From assembly GCA_001606155.1 (NCBI GenBank), contig LODT01000006.1:372001-436000 (forward strand): a stretch of 64,000 nt of DNA, written 5' to 3'. Each line of letters begins with the position of its first letter. Within the stretch, counting starts at the first letter, position 1. The position numbers and the translations under genes are program-made. Below are positions 28,643 through 38,545 of this stretch, piece by piece. The DNA is from Tieghemostelium lacteum. Taxonomy: Eukaryota; Evosea; Eumycetozoa; Dictyosteliales; Raperosteliaceae. The notes under the pieces are model-generated. The model made no database searches. It saw nothing but the letters and a program-made list of their open reading frames with translations, and was not told the origin of the DNA.

Positions 28643-29727
28643 TGATATTAATAGTCAACCAGATTGATGTAAAAGAAAGAGAAGAGAAAAAATAGATATT
28701 AATATATTATCAAGCTAATTTTGGAAAATTTAAAAACATTTTGCGTGTGGGGGTGGTAGAGTGGTGTAGTAGTAGAAAGGTGTTTATTGTTATAAACAAA
28801 ACATTTGTTTCTATACAATTTGTACATACCTTGGCGATGATATTTTTAATTTAAAGTCTTTTTAATTTAAATTGTGTAAAAACAATTAAATATTTGTAAA
28901 ATTAATAATTAGCTTTAATGTTGCAATGTAAAATAATATAAATCTATGTATTAAAAAAACTATGTTCTTTAATCTAGATTTTATAATTATGTGTTATAAT
29001 ATATATTCTATCTGTTTTCTACACTTTTTGGTTTTAAATGTTTTGGAAATGTTAATGGATTTAATTTATGGCTATCGCAAACAAATTTAAAATAGATATT
29101 TATAATATATAACAATGTACCTACCTAATCTAACCATTATATCTTATAGATTTAAATTTGAATGAATCCTCAATTTCTATAAAGTTTTTTTGTTTTTGTT
29201 ATTGTGTTTAAAAGGTGAAACAACCTATTGCAAAAAGATAAATATTTAAATAAATAGATAAGGGAAAATATGTTTTGGAAATAAATGTGGAGAAATAAAT
29301 AAAAAGATTGGGTATAATAGTGCTATCAAATATAAATAGACAATGTTATTTAAACAAATAGTAAATATCAAATATTTTCAATAAAATGTAAAAACGATCC
29401 TTCTTTTACCCCTTTTAGGAAATTTTTTTAATTTTTTTAGTGTTGTAAAATAAAAAGATTATATTTCGAAAGATCTTCTTATTAGATTCTATCATAGAAC
29501 TTGAAAACAATGAATTTAAGATTTTACTCTATTATCAATAAATTACTATTTATTATTATTATTACAATTAATGTTTATTTATTTGAATAAAGGGTAGTAC
29601 ATAATTGTCTTTGTTTTTTTTTTTTTACTATTTTATTATAAATAAAATAATTTTGTTTTTTTAAAATATAGGAGGGGGGATGATTAGGTAGGGGGTATAG
29701 AGATAGTGTACACTGACGTTTATGTTC
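28643..29727. other. Long AT-rich intergenic region, no gene seen
   Basis: About 1.1 kb with no supported coding. It contains G-rich patches on the plus strand (about 28,748-28,782 and 29,670-29,700), unusual for this genome. It holds the F-box/kelch gene's promoter and the 3' end of the first B-box gene. Confidence 0.55.
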
Positions 29728-31188
29728 TTAGAAAGTTGTCATTGCAAATGAATAGGCAGAAGAGGGATGGAAAGCTTCACCTATAGTCCAATTATTTGTA
29801 TTGATATTATATTCATGAATATTTGAGAGATTAGTTGAAGTGAGATACATTGTATTATCACCATCAAAAAAGAGTCTATTGTAGTAACCATTACCCTTAG
29901 CAGTTGCCAATTTATAAACAGTTTTAGTGACTACATCGTAACGGAAGAAGAGATATTCTCTAGTGATCATATAGATTGAGTTGGTAGCAGGTATATAACA
30001 ACCAGTAGTGACATTAGGGAAACCGTCTCCTGCAAAGTGGTGTTCTGTGACAACTTGTTTAGTGTCGACATTCAAGACATCTAGTGTATCGGTATCCTTG
30101 TTATGGTACCCACCACAGAGATAAATCATCTTTTCATCGCCATCAATAATGATTGGATCATTTTGATGACTGCTATTCAGTTTGGCAAAATCAAATTCAA
30201 ATTCTTCAGTTTCAATATTGAATCTAGTGACATTGAGGTAAAAGGTAGTACCCTTGTATCCACCCAACAGGTAAATGTGTTTCTTGCCATCATAGAAAGC
30301 TGGTTGGTAACCACCGTTATCGGTTTCATTTGGTAGAGGTTTTACAGTCCATTTTGTAGTCTCAGGATCCCATTTACACCAGTTCTTTTTAGAGAAGATG
30401 TATAAGTTGGTGTCAGTTGAACACATGGATTGCCAGATGGAATCCAACTTGATATCCATAGGAACAAAATCAACTTTCTCCAATTTCTTAGTTGCAAAAT
30501 CGAAACGTTGCATACTGTTATTAGTGTATAAGTAGACGTTCTTGTAGACTCTTGCTTGTCCTTGGTTGGTAAACTGTTTAATAATGGATCTACTGATAAT
30601 CTGGTCAAATTCCAACAGAGGAACTTCTCTGAATTTATAAGGAACAAATGGAGAGACCTTTGGATCGGCTCCGAGTTGTTTTTGGAATTCCAAATTCAAA
30701 ATTTTGAATTCATTGAATTTCTTTATGGAATTGTCTTGGTCCTTGTTAGAATCCAAATCACCAATGATTTCTTTACACTTTTTAACATTGTTTTCCATGA
30801 CTGAAGTCATGGTAACAAACTGTTCTTGGTTGTCATCAAAATGAGACTTTAACTCCTTTTTGAGATCAACTTCTCTGTAGTGTAGTGCATCGTGTAGTTT
30901 TTTGAAATAGTTGGTAATCTTTTGTTGTTCTTCTTGATACTCTTCTTCTACTGTAAATTTAAAAGTCTCTTCAATCAATAGTTTCTTTTCACTGTTCTCT
31001 TCAATGAATTTCATAATACCGTCAATATTATTAGTGACAGATGATTCTGATAGAATTTGGTCAATATCAACAATCTTCTCAGCATGTGCTGAATGAGATT
31101 TAAAACATTTTGAACAACATGTAGTAATACATTGATTACAAAATAAATCTGGGTTCTTTAAATGTTTATCTGCTGTGCAAGTTGACAT
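29728..31188 (-). CDS. B-box zinc-finger / coiled-coil / kelch-like protein, tandem copy 1
   Basis: 486 residues, single exon, ATG at 31188. The N-terminus is a B-box-type zinc finger (CTADKHLKNPDLFCNQC, CCSKCFKSHSAH, each spaced as in TRIM proteins) but no RING finger precedes it. A coiled coil follows at ~65-170 (QEEQQKITNYFKKLHDALHY, REVDLKKELKSHFDDNQEQF). The C-terminal ~290 residues form kelch-like blades (SMCSTDTNLYIFSKKNW, YDGKKHIYLLGGYKG, IDGDEKMIYLCGGYHN, PATNSIYMITREYLFF, DGDNTMYLTSTNL). The plan resembles TRIM-like proteins, where B-box and coiled coil give dimers and the propeller binds a partner. The family is expanded in dictyostelids with unknown function. Its neighbour at 31459-32967 is a direct tandem relative. 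Confidence 0.86.
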   Translation of the reverse strand: MSTCTADKHLKNPDLFCNQCITTCCSKCFKSHSAHAEKIVDIDQILSESSVTNNIDGIMKFIEENSEKKLLIEETFKFTVEEEYQEEQQKITNYFKKLHDALHYREVDLKKELKSHFDDNQEQFVTMTSVMENNVKKCKEIIGDLDSNKDQDNSIKKFNEFKILNLEFQKQLGADPKVSPFVPYKFREVPLLEFDQIISRSIIKQFTNQGQARVYKNVYLYTNNSMQRFDFATKKLEKVDFVPMDIKLDSIWQSMCSTDTNLYIFSKKNWCKWDPETTKWTVKPLPNETDNGGYQPAFYDGKKHIYLLGGYKGTTFYLNVTRFNIETEEFEFDFAKLNSSHQNDPIIIDGDEKMIYLCGGYHNKDTDTLDVLNVDTKQVVTEHHFAGDGFPNVTTGCYIPATNSIYMITREYLFFRYDVVTKTVYKLATAKGNGYYNRLFFDGDNTMYLTSTNLSNIHEYNINTNNWTIGEAFHPSSAYSFAMTTF

Positions 31189-31458
31189 TATATATATCTT
31201 CTGCCTTTATATCTATTAGCCTTTTTCAATTTAATAAAAAAAAAAAAATTTAATTTTTAAAACTAAAAACAAAATATCTTTTCATAACTTTTTGACACTC
31301 AAAAATGTAATGATAAAAAATTGAGAAAAAAATACAATTACAGGTAATGGAAAGGCATAAAAATACACTTTAAAAAGGATTCAAATAGGAGGTTTTATTA
31401 CTTTTTTTTTTGTTTATAAAATAAAAGATGATTTGGATTGATGATATCGTGAATGTGT

Positions 31459-32967
31459 TTAGAATGGAGATAAGGTTGAACCATAAGCTGAAGTTGGAGA
31501 GAAATTATCATTAATTGTAGTACTCCAAACATTGGTATTGATATTGTATTCATACATTATTTTTAATTTAGTAGAGATGAGATAGATTGTATTGTCGCCA
31601 TCAAATAGCAGTCTATTGTAATAACTGTTACCTTTTGGATTGGAAAGAGCATAGCTCTTTTGTTCTTTCATGTCGAAACGGAAGAAGAGGTATTCTCTAG
31701 TAATCATATAGATTGAATCTGTAAATGGTATATAACAACCAGATGTAAGATTTGGGAAACCATCTGGTGCAAAGTGACGGAATGTTCTAACAGTTTTCTT
31801 TTCTACATCAATGATATCTAAAGCATCTGTATCCTTATTATGATAACCACCACAGAGATAGATTTGGTTTTCGTCACCATTGATAATGAATGGTGTGTTC
31901 TGGTGACCACTATTAAGAGTTGTGAAATTCATTTCAAATTCCTCAGTAGTTATATCAAATCTATGTACATTTAAATGGAAAACAGCGTTGATGTAACCAC
32001 CCAAAATATAGATATATTTCTTACCGTCATAGAAAACTGGTTGGTAACCACCGTTATCCATTGGCATTGCTTTTACACTCCATACTTTAGACTCAGGCTC
32101 GTATTTGTACCATTTGGCCTTTGAGAATATATATAAATGCTTGTCGGTTGAGCACATGGATTGCCAAATGGAATCTAGTTTCTTTTCGCCAGCTGGTATA
32201 GATATACCTGGTACAAGCTCGAGTTTCTTGGTTTTCAAATCGAATTTCTTCAATTCAGTTCCATAGAACATGTAGATACTCTGGTTCTTTTCCTGTTGTC
32301 CTTTTAATTGACTTCTGATGTAGTTTCTACCCATGAGATTGTCAAATTCTGTAACAGGTGCCTCTTTGAATTTGTGTGGTACAAAGAGGTTATCAGTTAT
32401 ATTCAGTTGCTTCTGAGCCTCTATACAAATGAGACGGAACTCGTTGAATTTCTTTATGGTAACATCGGCATTATCATTGCTGTCTTTTAGAGTTGAAATA
32501 ATCTCTTGACATTTGTGGACATTGCTCTCCAGTGCAGAGGTTAGAGTTACAAAGTGTTCTTGGTTCTCGTCGTAGTGTGACTTTAACTCTCTCTTGAGAT
32601 CAACTTCTCTGTAGTGTAGTGCATCGTGTAGTTGTTTAAAGTAGTTGGTTATCTTTAGTAACTCCTCTTGGTATTCAGTATCAATGGTAGACTGAAATTC
32701 TTGTTGAATCTCAATTGATTTGGTTTTGTTGATATCAATAAACTTTATAATGCCTTCAATGTTATTGGAAACAGAGGAATCTGAGAGAATCTGGTCAATG
32801 TCCACAATCTTGTCAGCATGTGAGGAATGGCTCTTGAAGCACTTGGAGCAACATGTATTTTTACATTGATTACAATATAAATCTGGGTTCTTTAAATGTT
32901 TATCTGCTGTACATTCTTTAGGTGTTGAACTAGAAGATGATGAAAAGAGTTTAGTTACAAATGACAT
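31459..32967 (-). CDS. B-box zinc-finger / coiled-coil / kelch-like protein, tandem copy 2
   Basis: 502 residues from the ATG at 32967; the frame upstream has no ATG. It differs from copy 1 by an N-terminal Ser-rich leader (MSFVTKLFSSSSSSTPKE). The B-box (CTADKHLKNPDLYCNQC, CCSKCFKSHSSH), coiled coil (LHDALHYREVDLKRELKSHY) and kelch-like blades (FYDGKKYIYILGGYINAVFH, NGDENQIYLCGGYHNKDTDA, PFTDSIYMITREYLFFRFDM) line up with copy 1 along their length. Similarity is high in the B-box and in the coiled-coil start and lower in the linker before the propeller. The genes are head-to-tail with ~270 bp between, so each probably has its own promoter. No RING is present. Confidence 0.86.
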   Translation of the reverse strand: MSFVTKLFSSSSSSTPKECTADKHLKNPDLYCNQCKNTCCSKCFKSHSSHADKIVDIDQILSDSSVSNNIEGIIKFIDINKTKSIEIQQEFQSTIDTEYQEELLKITNYFKQLHDALHYREVDLKRELKSHYDENQEHFVTLTSALESNVHKCQEIISTLKDSNDNADVTIKKFNEFRLICIEAQKQLNITDNLFVPHKFKEAPVTEFDNLMGRNYIRSQLKGQQEKNQSIYMFYGTELKKFDLKTKKLELVPGISIPAGEKKLDSIWQSMCSTDKHLYIFSKAKWYKYEPESKVWSVKAMPMDNGGYQPVFYDGKKYIYILGGYINAVFHLNVHRFDITTEEFEMNFTTLNSGHQNTPFIINGDENQIYLCGGYHNKDTDALDIIDVEKKTVRTFRHFAPDGFPNLTSGCYIPFTDSIYMITREYLFFRFDMKEQKSYALSNPKGNSYYNRLLFDGDNTIYLISTKLKIMYEYNINTNVWSTTINDNFSPTSAYGSTLSPF

Positions 32968-33668
32968 TTCCAATATTTGTAATTGTAGATAAAAATGAGA
33001 AATATCTATGAAACTAAAAAAAAAAAAATATTTATAAATTTTCAAGATTTTTTATATCAAAGTAACTATATAATAATGCTTTTTTTCATTTTGTAGAATC
33101 TAAATAAAAGGTATACAAAAAGATATAAGGAAGAAATATTGGCCAATATTTCCATTTTTGTGGAATCTTTAACAAAATTATTAAGTATTTCTTTGAAAAC
33201 AACCAATTCTTGTGAATCTTCGACAAAATTATCAAGTATTTCTTGAAAAACAGCAAGTTTTGACAGAAATTGAATTGAACAACGATTTTTTTATATTGTA
33301 TATACAAAACTGATATTTACCTTTTGTACACTACTCTATTGTTAACAATTAATAATGTTTTTAATGTTATTGATAATTGAATAACAATTACTCTAGAGAA
33401 TTTTTAGATTATTTAAAAATTGTAATAAAGCGATCTGATATTTGGTTTCTTGTAGAGAATTTCAAAGAAACCACTCCATTCATTTTCGATGATTTCAATT
33501 TCCTGGGAAATATTTAGAAAATTATCAATGGTACCCATTTAATTCTATAGAGAGATTGGTGGGTATTTATAATATATCAATTCTATTTTAGGGATAATAG
33601 GTGATGTTATTTTGTATTGGTTTAGAATTGAAATAATTGTTTTTGGAAAAGAATTGTATAGGCACAAA
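32968..33668. other. AT-rich intergenic region
   Basis: About 700 bp between B-box copy 2 and the LRR gene at 33669. A 50-bp tandem duplication lies within it. No gene is supported. Confidence 0.5.
33161..33260. repeat. Two-unit ~50-bp tandem repeat
   Basis: Two units (33161-33210 and 33211-33260) share gaatctt, acaaaattat, aagtatttct and gaaaa blocks in the same spacing, with scattered differences. It looks like a small local duplication with no evident function. Confidence 0.65.
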
Positions 33669-35333
33669 TCAATAGAACTTTGGAGAATAGTATCCAGAAT
33701 GCCAACAATATTCAAAATGTACACCATTATTCACTAGGAATTGTATTGAATCATTTGAAAAAAAAGTACTATAATTGAGGTCTATTATAGTTAAAAGCCT
33801 ATGTAAATGTTTGGCCAATTCATGAGGTATTGGTTCTTTTTCCCAACTAAATATAATCAATGTATCTAAATTTTCCAAATATTTAACTGCTTCCAGAGGA
33901 AAATAATCTAAAATTTTAAGTTCTTTGATGTTATTGAGATAGGAGAATCCTTTTTCTGTAACCAAAGGACAACAATATAAACCAAGTGATAAAACATTAG
34001 AAAGAGATTTCATTCCTTCATCTGTTAGAAGTTCGGAACAGTTAAGATCCAATTTCTCAACGCCATCAAGATATTTCATCCATTCATCTTTAATATCTAA
34101 ATATAACTCCAAATGCCTCACTTTTCCTTGTAGTAATTTTAAAGATTGGTCAGTGAGTATACAACTATCCAATGATAGAAATTCGATTTGGCCTGCATTT
34201 GGGAGTCTATTTTCAATGAAATTCTTAATACCGATATCTGAATAACCCTTAAATGTGTTTCCACCACCTTGTTGAAAATAAATCTCCTTTAGTCTTGTTA
34301 GATTGCTCCAAATATCATCTGTCATTATGTAAGAGTCAACAAATTCAACTTTTGTTATAAGTGAAAGGTATCGATAGCAGTTTTCCATTTTTCTATGCTT
34401 GGGGTGTTTAATATTTCTTGTATTAATGACTACGTGTATGTTTGGTATCTGAATTAGGTATTCATAGGGATCACAATCACCCATAGCCCAGAGAGTGTCT
34501 ACACTATAATGTACATCCAATAATCTAAGTGTTTTGCATAACTTTTTATAACAAACACCACGTACACCTGAGCACCCTGAGATACATAGGCTCTCTAAAT
34601 TAGCTTCTGCCAACTCTAAAGATTTATCACTGATGTTATTGAGGTCTGATACTGATAGTTTTTTGACCGACTTTATGAAATAAGATATCCCCATGTCAGT
34701 TACTAAATCACATTCATTTAAAGTTACATTTATCAAACCACTTGCAGAGGATTCTGATAATTTCTTTAATAATTCATCATTTACCACTTTCCCTTGAAAT
34801 GATATAGATTGAACATTACTCCAATCCAATGTCAGTAGATGTGATTTAGGATCTTTCAAATACTCCATGTCCAGAGTGCTCAAATGATCTTTCTTCATCA
34901 AGGGGGTGAGTTGAGCATATATACTCTCTTTAATGTGGCCATTTGTTAATATTAATTTACTTTTTACTATTTTTTTTAAATGGTCTATAATTTCTTCAGA
35001 TAGTTGGATTCCAAATGAATTTGTATTCCAATTAACTAATTCTAAAATCTCAACTTGTTTCAATAGATGTAGACACGAAACTATAGGATTTATAATCTTT
35101 AATCTATAGACATGTGATATATTATTGATCTGATTAATTGGTGAAGAGAGAGTTCCATTTGTTAATTTTACAGTACTATATTTAATTTCTATTGTCATAT
35201 TTTCCAAAGACTTCTTTACTAATCTCTGATTTGATGATGATGTAGACATCAAGTTAAACAAATCTGTATTTCTAGCAATGTTATTTAATATATTTAGCCG
35301 AATAAAAGTATTATTAAATATTATTTGAAACAT
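33669..35333 (-). CDS. Leucine-rich-repeat protein, diverged relative of the tandem family
   Basis: 554 residues, ATG at 35333. The N-terminus (FNNTFIRLNILNNIARNTDL) matches the opening module of the 16-24 kb LRR genes. The rest is again AMN1-like LRRs (VTLNECDLVTDMGISYFIKS, SVSDLNNISDKSLELAEANL, CISGCSGVRGVCYKKLCKTL, LNCSELLTDEGMKSLSNVLS, LYCCPLVTEKGFSYLNNIKE). The shared landmark around the fifth LRR (GVRGVCYKKLCKTL versus KVRGDCFQILCNTL) confirms homology. Overall similarity is much lower, so it separated well before the tandem duplication. The function is unknown, perhaps a substrate-binding adaptor. Confidence 0.82.
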   Translation of the reverse strand: MFQIIFNNTFIRLNILNNIARNTDLFNLMSTSSSNQRLVKKSLENMTIEIKYSTVKLTNGTLSSPINQINNISHVYRLKIINPIVSCLHLLKQVEILELVNWNTNSFGIQLSEEIIDHLKKIVKSKLILTNGHIKESIYAQLTPLMKKDHLSTLDMEYLKDPKSHLLTLDWSNVQSISFQGKVVNDELLKKLSESSASGLINVTLNECDLVTDMGISYFIKSVKKLSVSDLNNISDKSLELAEANLESLCISGCSGVRGVCYKKLCKTLRLLDVHYSVDTLWAMGDCDPYEYLIQIPNIHVVINTRNIKHPKHRKMENCYRYLSLITKVEFVDSYIMTDDIWSNLTRLKEIYFQQGGGNTFKGYSDIGIKNFIENRLPNAGQIEFLSLDSCILTDQSLKLLQGKVRHLELYLDIKDEWMKYLDGVEKLDLNCSELLTDEGMKSLSNVLSLGLYCCPLVTEKGFSYLNNIKELKILDYFPLEAVKYLENLDTLIIFSWEKEPIPHELAKHLHRLLTIIDLNYSTFFSNDSIQFLVNNGVHFEYCWHSGYYSPKFY

Positions 35334-35399
35334 ATCTTTCTAAAAAAAAATAAATTATTGTTTGTTCATTTTTTAAAAAAAATATAAAGTTTTAATTAA

Positions 35400-35740
35400 T
35401 CGAAATTACATTTTTAAAATATCTCTCCAAATTGGCACAAGCAAATAGAATTAGAGAGGATATCTTTAGAAAAAAACAATTTGATAATCCAAAATTTTAA
35501 ACAATCAAAAAGAAACAGAGACACATTCAAAAAGGAATCAGGAAATATCCAATCAACTGGAGAAAAAGTTACAAAAAGAATGAAACCTACAGGACCAAAA
35601 TATTGAACCACTTGAAGAAATGTTACGAGCATTTAGATTTATTACAACAGAATTGTCAATCTAGATCAGAGGATTTGGTGAAGAAGTTAAACGAGTTGAA
35701 GAACTCTAGATCTGCAGAACGCTCTGTTATTTTTTAAAAT
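35400..35740 (+). pseudogene. Possible coiled-coil gene relic
   Basis: Plus-strand sequence is less AT-rich than spacer and reads as coding in patches in different frames: KYLSKLAQANRIREDIFRKK, then ISNQLEKKLQKE, then YEHLDLLQQNCQ and EDLVKKLNELKNSRSAERSV before a TAA at about 35,736. The Lys/Glu/Leu content suggests coiled coil. No continuous frame or start is visible, so it is either a decayed fragment or very short exons. No parent is recognised in this window. Confidence 0.35.
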
Positions 35741-35788
35741 TTCAAATTATTTAAATTTTTATTAAATTGATAGTTTTAAATTTATTAA

Positions 35789-37465
35789 TTATAGTACACC
35801 AATCAACAATTTTGATTTAACTTTATTATAGATATCAATGGGTTGGAATGAAAACTCATTGATATCACTGCCATTACCTAGGATCAGTACCTTTAAATTT
35901 GAGTGGTTTATAATGAGTTGACCTATTTCACTAAAATGTTTTTGGAAGTTAGGTATGATGTTGGTGAATGAACATGGCATACTCATTCTTATACCATTTG
36001 TTTTAAATTTAATAGTTTCTGGTCTAGCTAAAACGGTTTTAATCAATCTAAAATAGTCCAGTTCATCAAAAAATCCATGTCCATTGATTTCAATACTCTC
36101 CAAGCATCGATTTTGTGATAATTCTTCACAAAAACCCTTATTTTTTAAAGTATATAGTTGTACCATAGATAAACAAAGAGTTTTTAGTGTAGATATATTA
36201 TTAATAGCCTTTAAAAATACTATAATGTCTACAGTTGATTCATTGAATTCCATATCTAATTGAACTAATTTTAATGTTTGTAATTGTACAGAGAGTTTTT
36301 CTAATCTATTTAACATTTGCCTGAATTTCAATCCTATCAAAACTCTATCATCTAACCCCATTATCAAATCTAGTACATTTGGGTTGTTAAAATAGATCTC
36401 TTTTAGTGCAACTAAAGATTTTAAATGTGATTTCACTATATCGGATTTACCTCTAAAATGATGTAGAGTCAGTTTTTTCAGAGTCTTGTTGTTCAGGTTT
36501 TTCAATGATTCATCATCAGTGATGTGTTCGTTCAGAGGTATTGCTATTTCCAATACCTCTATTGTTTGGTTTCTTAGAATGAAACCTATAATAGTTGACC
36601 ACTCACATATCTCATTGGCTATCGTTATAGACAGTTCCTTGAGTTTTGATATTCTCTGTAGACTACTAAAGAGTGATAGCATTGGGCTATTGATAGGTTC
36701 CCTGAGGATTTTTAACATCAATTTATATACCATAGGACAATGATCCACAATGCTATCAATGAAAGATACCATGTTTAGGTGTCCAATAACCAAATTGATT
36801 TGTTCGACATTTGACCATTGTCTTAGATTACTAAAATCGATTGGTCTATATATAGAGTACATCCCATATTGTGGACCCCAGTTATCCAATTCAATAATGC
36901 TAGGAACAGATTTGGGAATCAGGAATTCATTGGAATAATCTTTAATTTTAAGAGTCTTTAGATTAGGGAAGGCTTGAGTAATTGAGCTGTCATTGCCAAT
37001 ATAGCCCATTAATAAGTTAAGTTGATAGTTCATCAATATAAATGTTTGAACTAGTTTCATAGATGTGTGTGAAAAATATATATTTTTACACTGTATACAG
37101 TCTATATTTACTAGATCTGATTGAGTTGAAAATGTTATAGAGTCCATGCTTGTGTGTGTTGGTGATAGAATTAACGAAATTCTAATTCTTTTTATACCAA
37201 ATCTAATCAATTTTTTGTAGTGTCTAATGTATGAGATATCAAATACATATACATTTGGATAGTGTAACTTTGATTTGATTAAATCAATCCATTTCTTTGT
37301 TATAAAGAAATATTTGTATAAAAAACTATCTGCTATATTAATTATTTTAATTTTTGAAAGTTGTATATAGTTTTTTAATTCTATATTAGAATTTATATAA
37401 TAATATTCATGTTCGTCAATTATATATTGAAATATTTTAGAAATTATAATATTTGGTAAAATCAT
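35789..37465 (-). CDS. F-box-like LRR-type dictyostelid protein
   Basis: 558 residues, single exon, ATG at 37465. It opens with an F-box-like sequence (MILPNIIISKIFQYIID) and FFITKKWIDLIKSKLHYPNV, the usual 'W-x-x-L-I' continuation of large dictyostelid F-box-like families. The body alternates strands and helices typical of an LRR solenoid (LKIKDYSNEFLIPKSVPSII, MLKILREPINSPMLSLFSSL, LEIAIPLNEHITDDESLKNL, NRCLESIEINGHGFF, LKVLILGNGSDINEF). It is not closely similar to the other LRR proteins in this window. No catalytic motif is present. An adaptor role in ubiquitylation is possible but unproven. Confidence 0.8.
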   Translation of the reverse strand: MILPNIIISKIFQYIIDEHEYYYINSNIELKNYIQLSKIKIINIADSFLYKYFFITKKWIDLIKSKLHYPNVYVFDISYIRHYKKLIRFGIKRIRISLILSPTHTSMDSITFSTQSDLVNIDCIQCKNIYFSHTSMKLVQTFILMNYQLNLLMGYIGNDSSITQAFPNLKTLKIKDYSNEFLIPKSVPSIIELDNWGPQYGMYSIYRPIDFSNLRQWSNVEQINLVIGHLNMVSFIDSIVDHCPMVYKLMLKILREPINSPMLSLFSSLQRISKLKELSITIANEICEWSTIIGFILRNQTIEVLEIAIPLNEHITDDESLKNLNNKTLKKLTLHHFRGKSDIVKSHLKSLVALKEIYFNNPNVLDLIMGLDDRVLIGLKFRQMLNRLEKLSVQLQTLKLVQLDMEFNESTVDIIVFLKAINNISTLKTLCLSMVQLYTLKNKGFCEELSQNRCLESIEINGHGFFDELDYFRLIKTVLARPETIKFKTNGIRMSMPCSFTNIIPNFQKHFSEIGQLIINHSNLKVLILGNGSDINEFSFQPIDIYNKVKSKLLIGVL

Positions 37466-37758
37466 TGATAAAAAATATAAAAAAAAAAGAAAACTTTTCT
37501 ACTTCACATGATAAATAGTGAATTACAAATTGTTTGAATTTCCCAGCAAAAGAATTTCAGGTCGATTTGAATGTATTGGTGTATCAACCCAAATATAATC
37601 CAGTTTTAGTCATTGTTTATTTTCATATTATTAGATTTTTAAAATAAAAATAAAAGTTTTTCTATTTTTTTCTAAATAATAATATCGATTGTAAAGTACT
37701 CACAAAAAGTGCTGATAATGATATCAACTTTTCATAACGAAGTTTTAATTTAGTAATA

Positions 37759-38490
37759 ATGACAGATATATTTAAATTAATTGAAGATTTAAAAGTTGAC
37801 TTTAAAGTAAAAGGATTTGATATTGTTAGCCCATTTAAAGTTCAAGATTACAATAACAATGCACTACACAAAATCAATGACTATGGTAGAAATAGTGCTT
37901 TGGGTTTAATCATTGGATGCACTAAACAATTTTGGGAACACTTTAATCGATACATTATAGAGCAAGCAGAGATACCAAAAGACCCTATGAACTCATTTTG
38001 TAAGGATACAATTGAACAGGTTATCAAAAATAATGTACCAATACATCAGTATCAACATGAGTTACTTTATGATTGGAATTCACCACGGTCAGGTAAATAC
38101 GTACACATTCAAACATGTGGTCATTTTGCAGGTATTGCACAGTATGATAAGGAGATAATGTGGAGTGTTCATCCTGAATATGGACTTTGGTTTGTGTTTA
38201 GAGCTGTTTTGGTTGTAAATGTTGAATTTAATCCAGAATCACTACCTCAGTTACCTACTGAACCTATTCTAACTGTGCCTGTAAAGAACCGAATGAAGGC
38301 ACTGACCCAACAAGCTATCGAAGAAGGTTGGGCAAATCTAGAAACTCGTTTACAAATTAGAGATTGTTGTCCTATTGGAAAAGAAAAGTACAGATACTCT
38401 GGTGACATGTTTGACTACTTTTATCCCATTTCTAGAACTTCACGAGAAGTTTTAGAAACAATTCGATCCAACCAAAAAGTGGAAAAATAA
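37759..38490 (+). CDS. mmachc: MMACHC (CblC) cobalamin beta-ligand transferase / decyanase
   Basis: 243 residues, single exon, ATG at 37759. The sequence follows human MMACHC across its flavin-reductase-like fold: GFDIVSPFKVQDYNN (human GFEVYPFQVAWYN), LGLIIGCTKQFWEHFNRYI, YVHIQTCGHFAGIAQYDKE (human LAQTAAHVAGAAYYYQ), VHPEYGLWFVFRAVLVV (human IHPRFGGWFAIRGVVLL) and the RYSGDMFDYFYP end. The human C-terminal Pro-rich tail is missing, as in most non-vertebrate homologues. MMACHC removes cyanide or alkyl groups from incoming vitamin B12 using glutathione and FMN before cofactor synthesis. Its presence implies B12 use, by methionine synthase and/or methylmalonyl-CoA mutase. Confidence in the family is high. 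Confidence 0.92.
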   Translation: MTDIFKLIEDLKVDFKVKGFDIVSPFKVQDYNNNALHKINDYGRNSALGLIIGCTKQFWEHFNRYIIEQAEIPKDPMNSFCKDTIEQVIKNNVPIHQYQHELLYDWNSPRSGKYVHIQTCGHFAGIAQYDKEIMWSVHPEYGLWFVFRAVLVVNVEFNPESLPQLPTEPILTVPVKNRMKALTQQAIEEGWANLETRLQIRDCCPIGKEKYRYSGDMFDYFYPISRTSREVLETIRSNQKVEK

Positions 38491-38545
38491 AATTTATCAA
38501 TTTCCATTTATATTACTAAAGTATGTAGTGTGAGGTGTCTTATGA

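Noticed and set aside
28740-28790. G-rich stretch with 'gtggtagagtggtgtag' resembling a tRNA D-arm
   Set aside because: No matching acceptor stem, anticodon arm or T-loop (GTTCGANTC) could be placed nearby.
32968-33045. Phe-rich N-terminal extension of the second B-box protein
   Set aside because: No in-frame ATG; the tandem copy starts at the position matching 32967 and its Ser-rich leader.
33086-33307. Minus-strand frame with an internal repeat (KKYLIILSKI / KKYLIILLKI)
   Set aside because: The repeat is explained by the 50-bp DNA tandem duplication; no domain, and composition is AT-driven.
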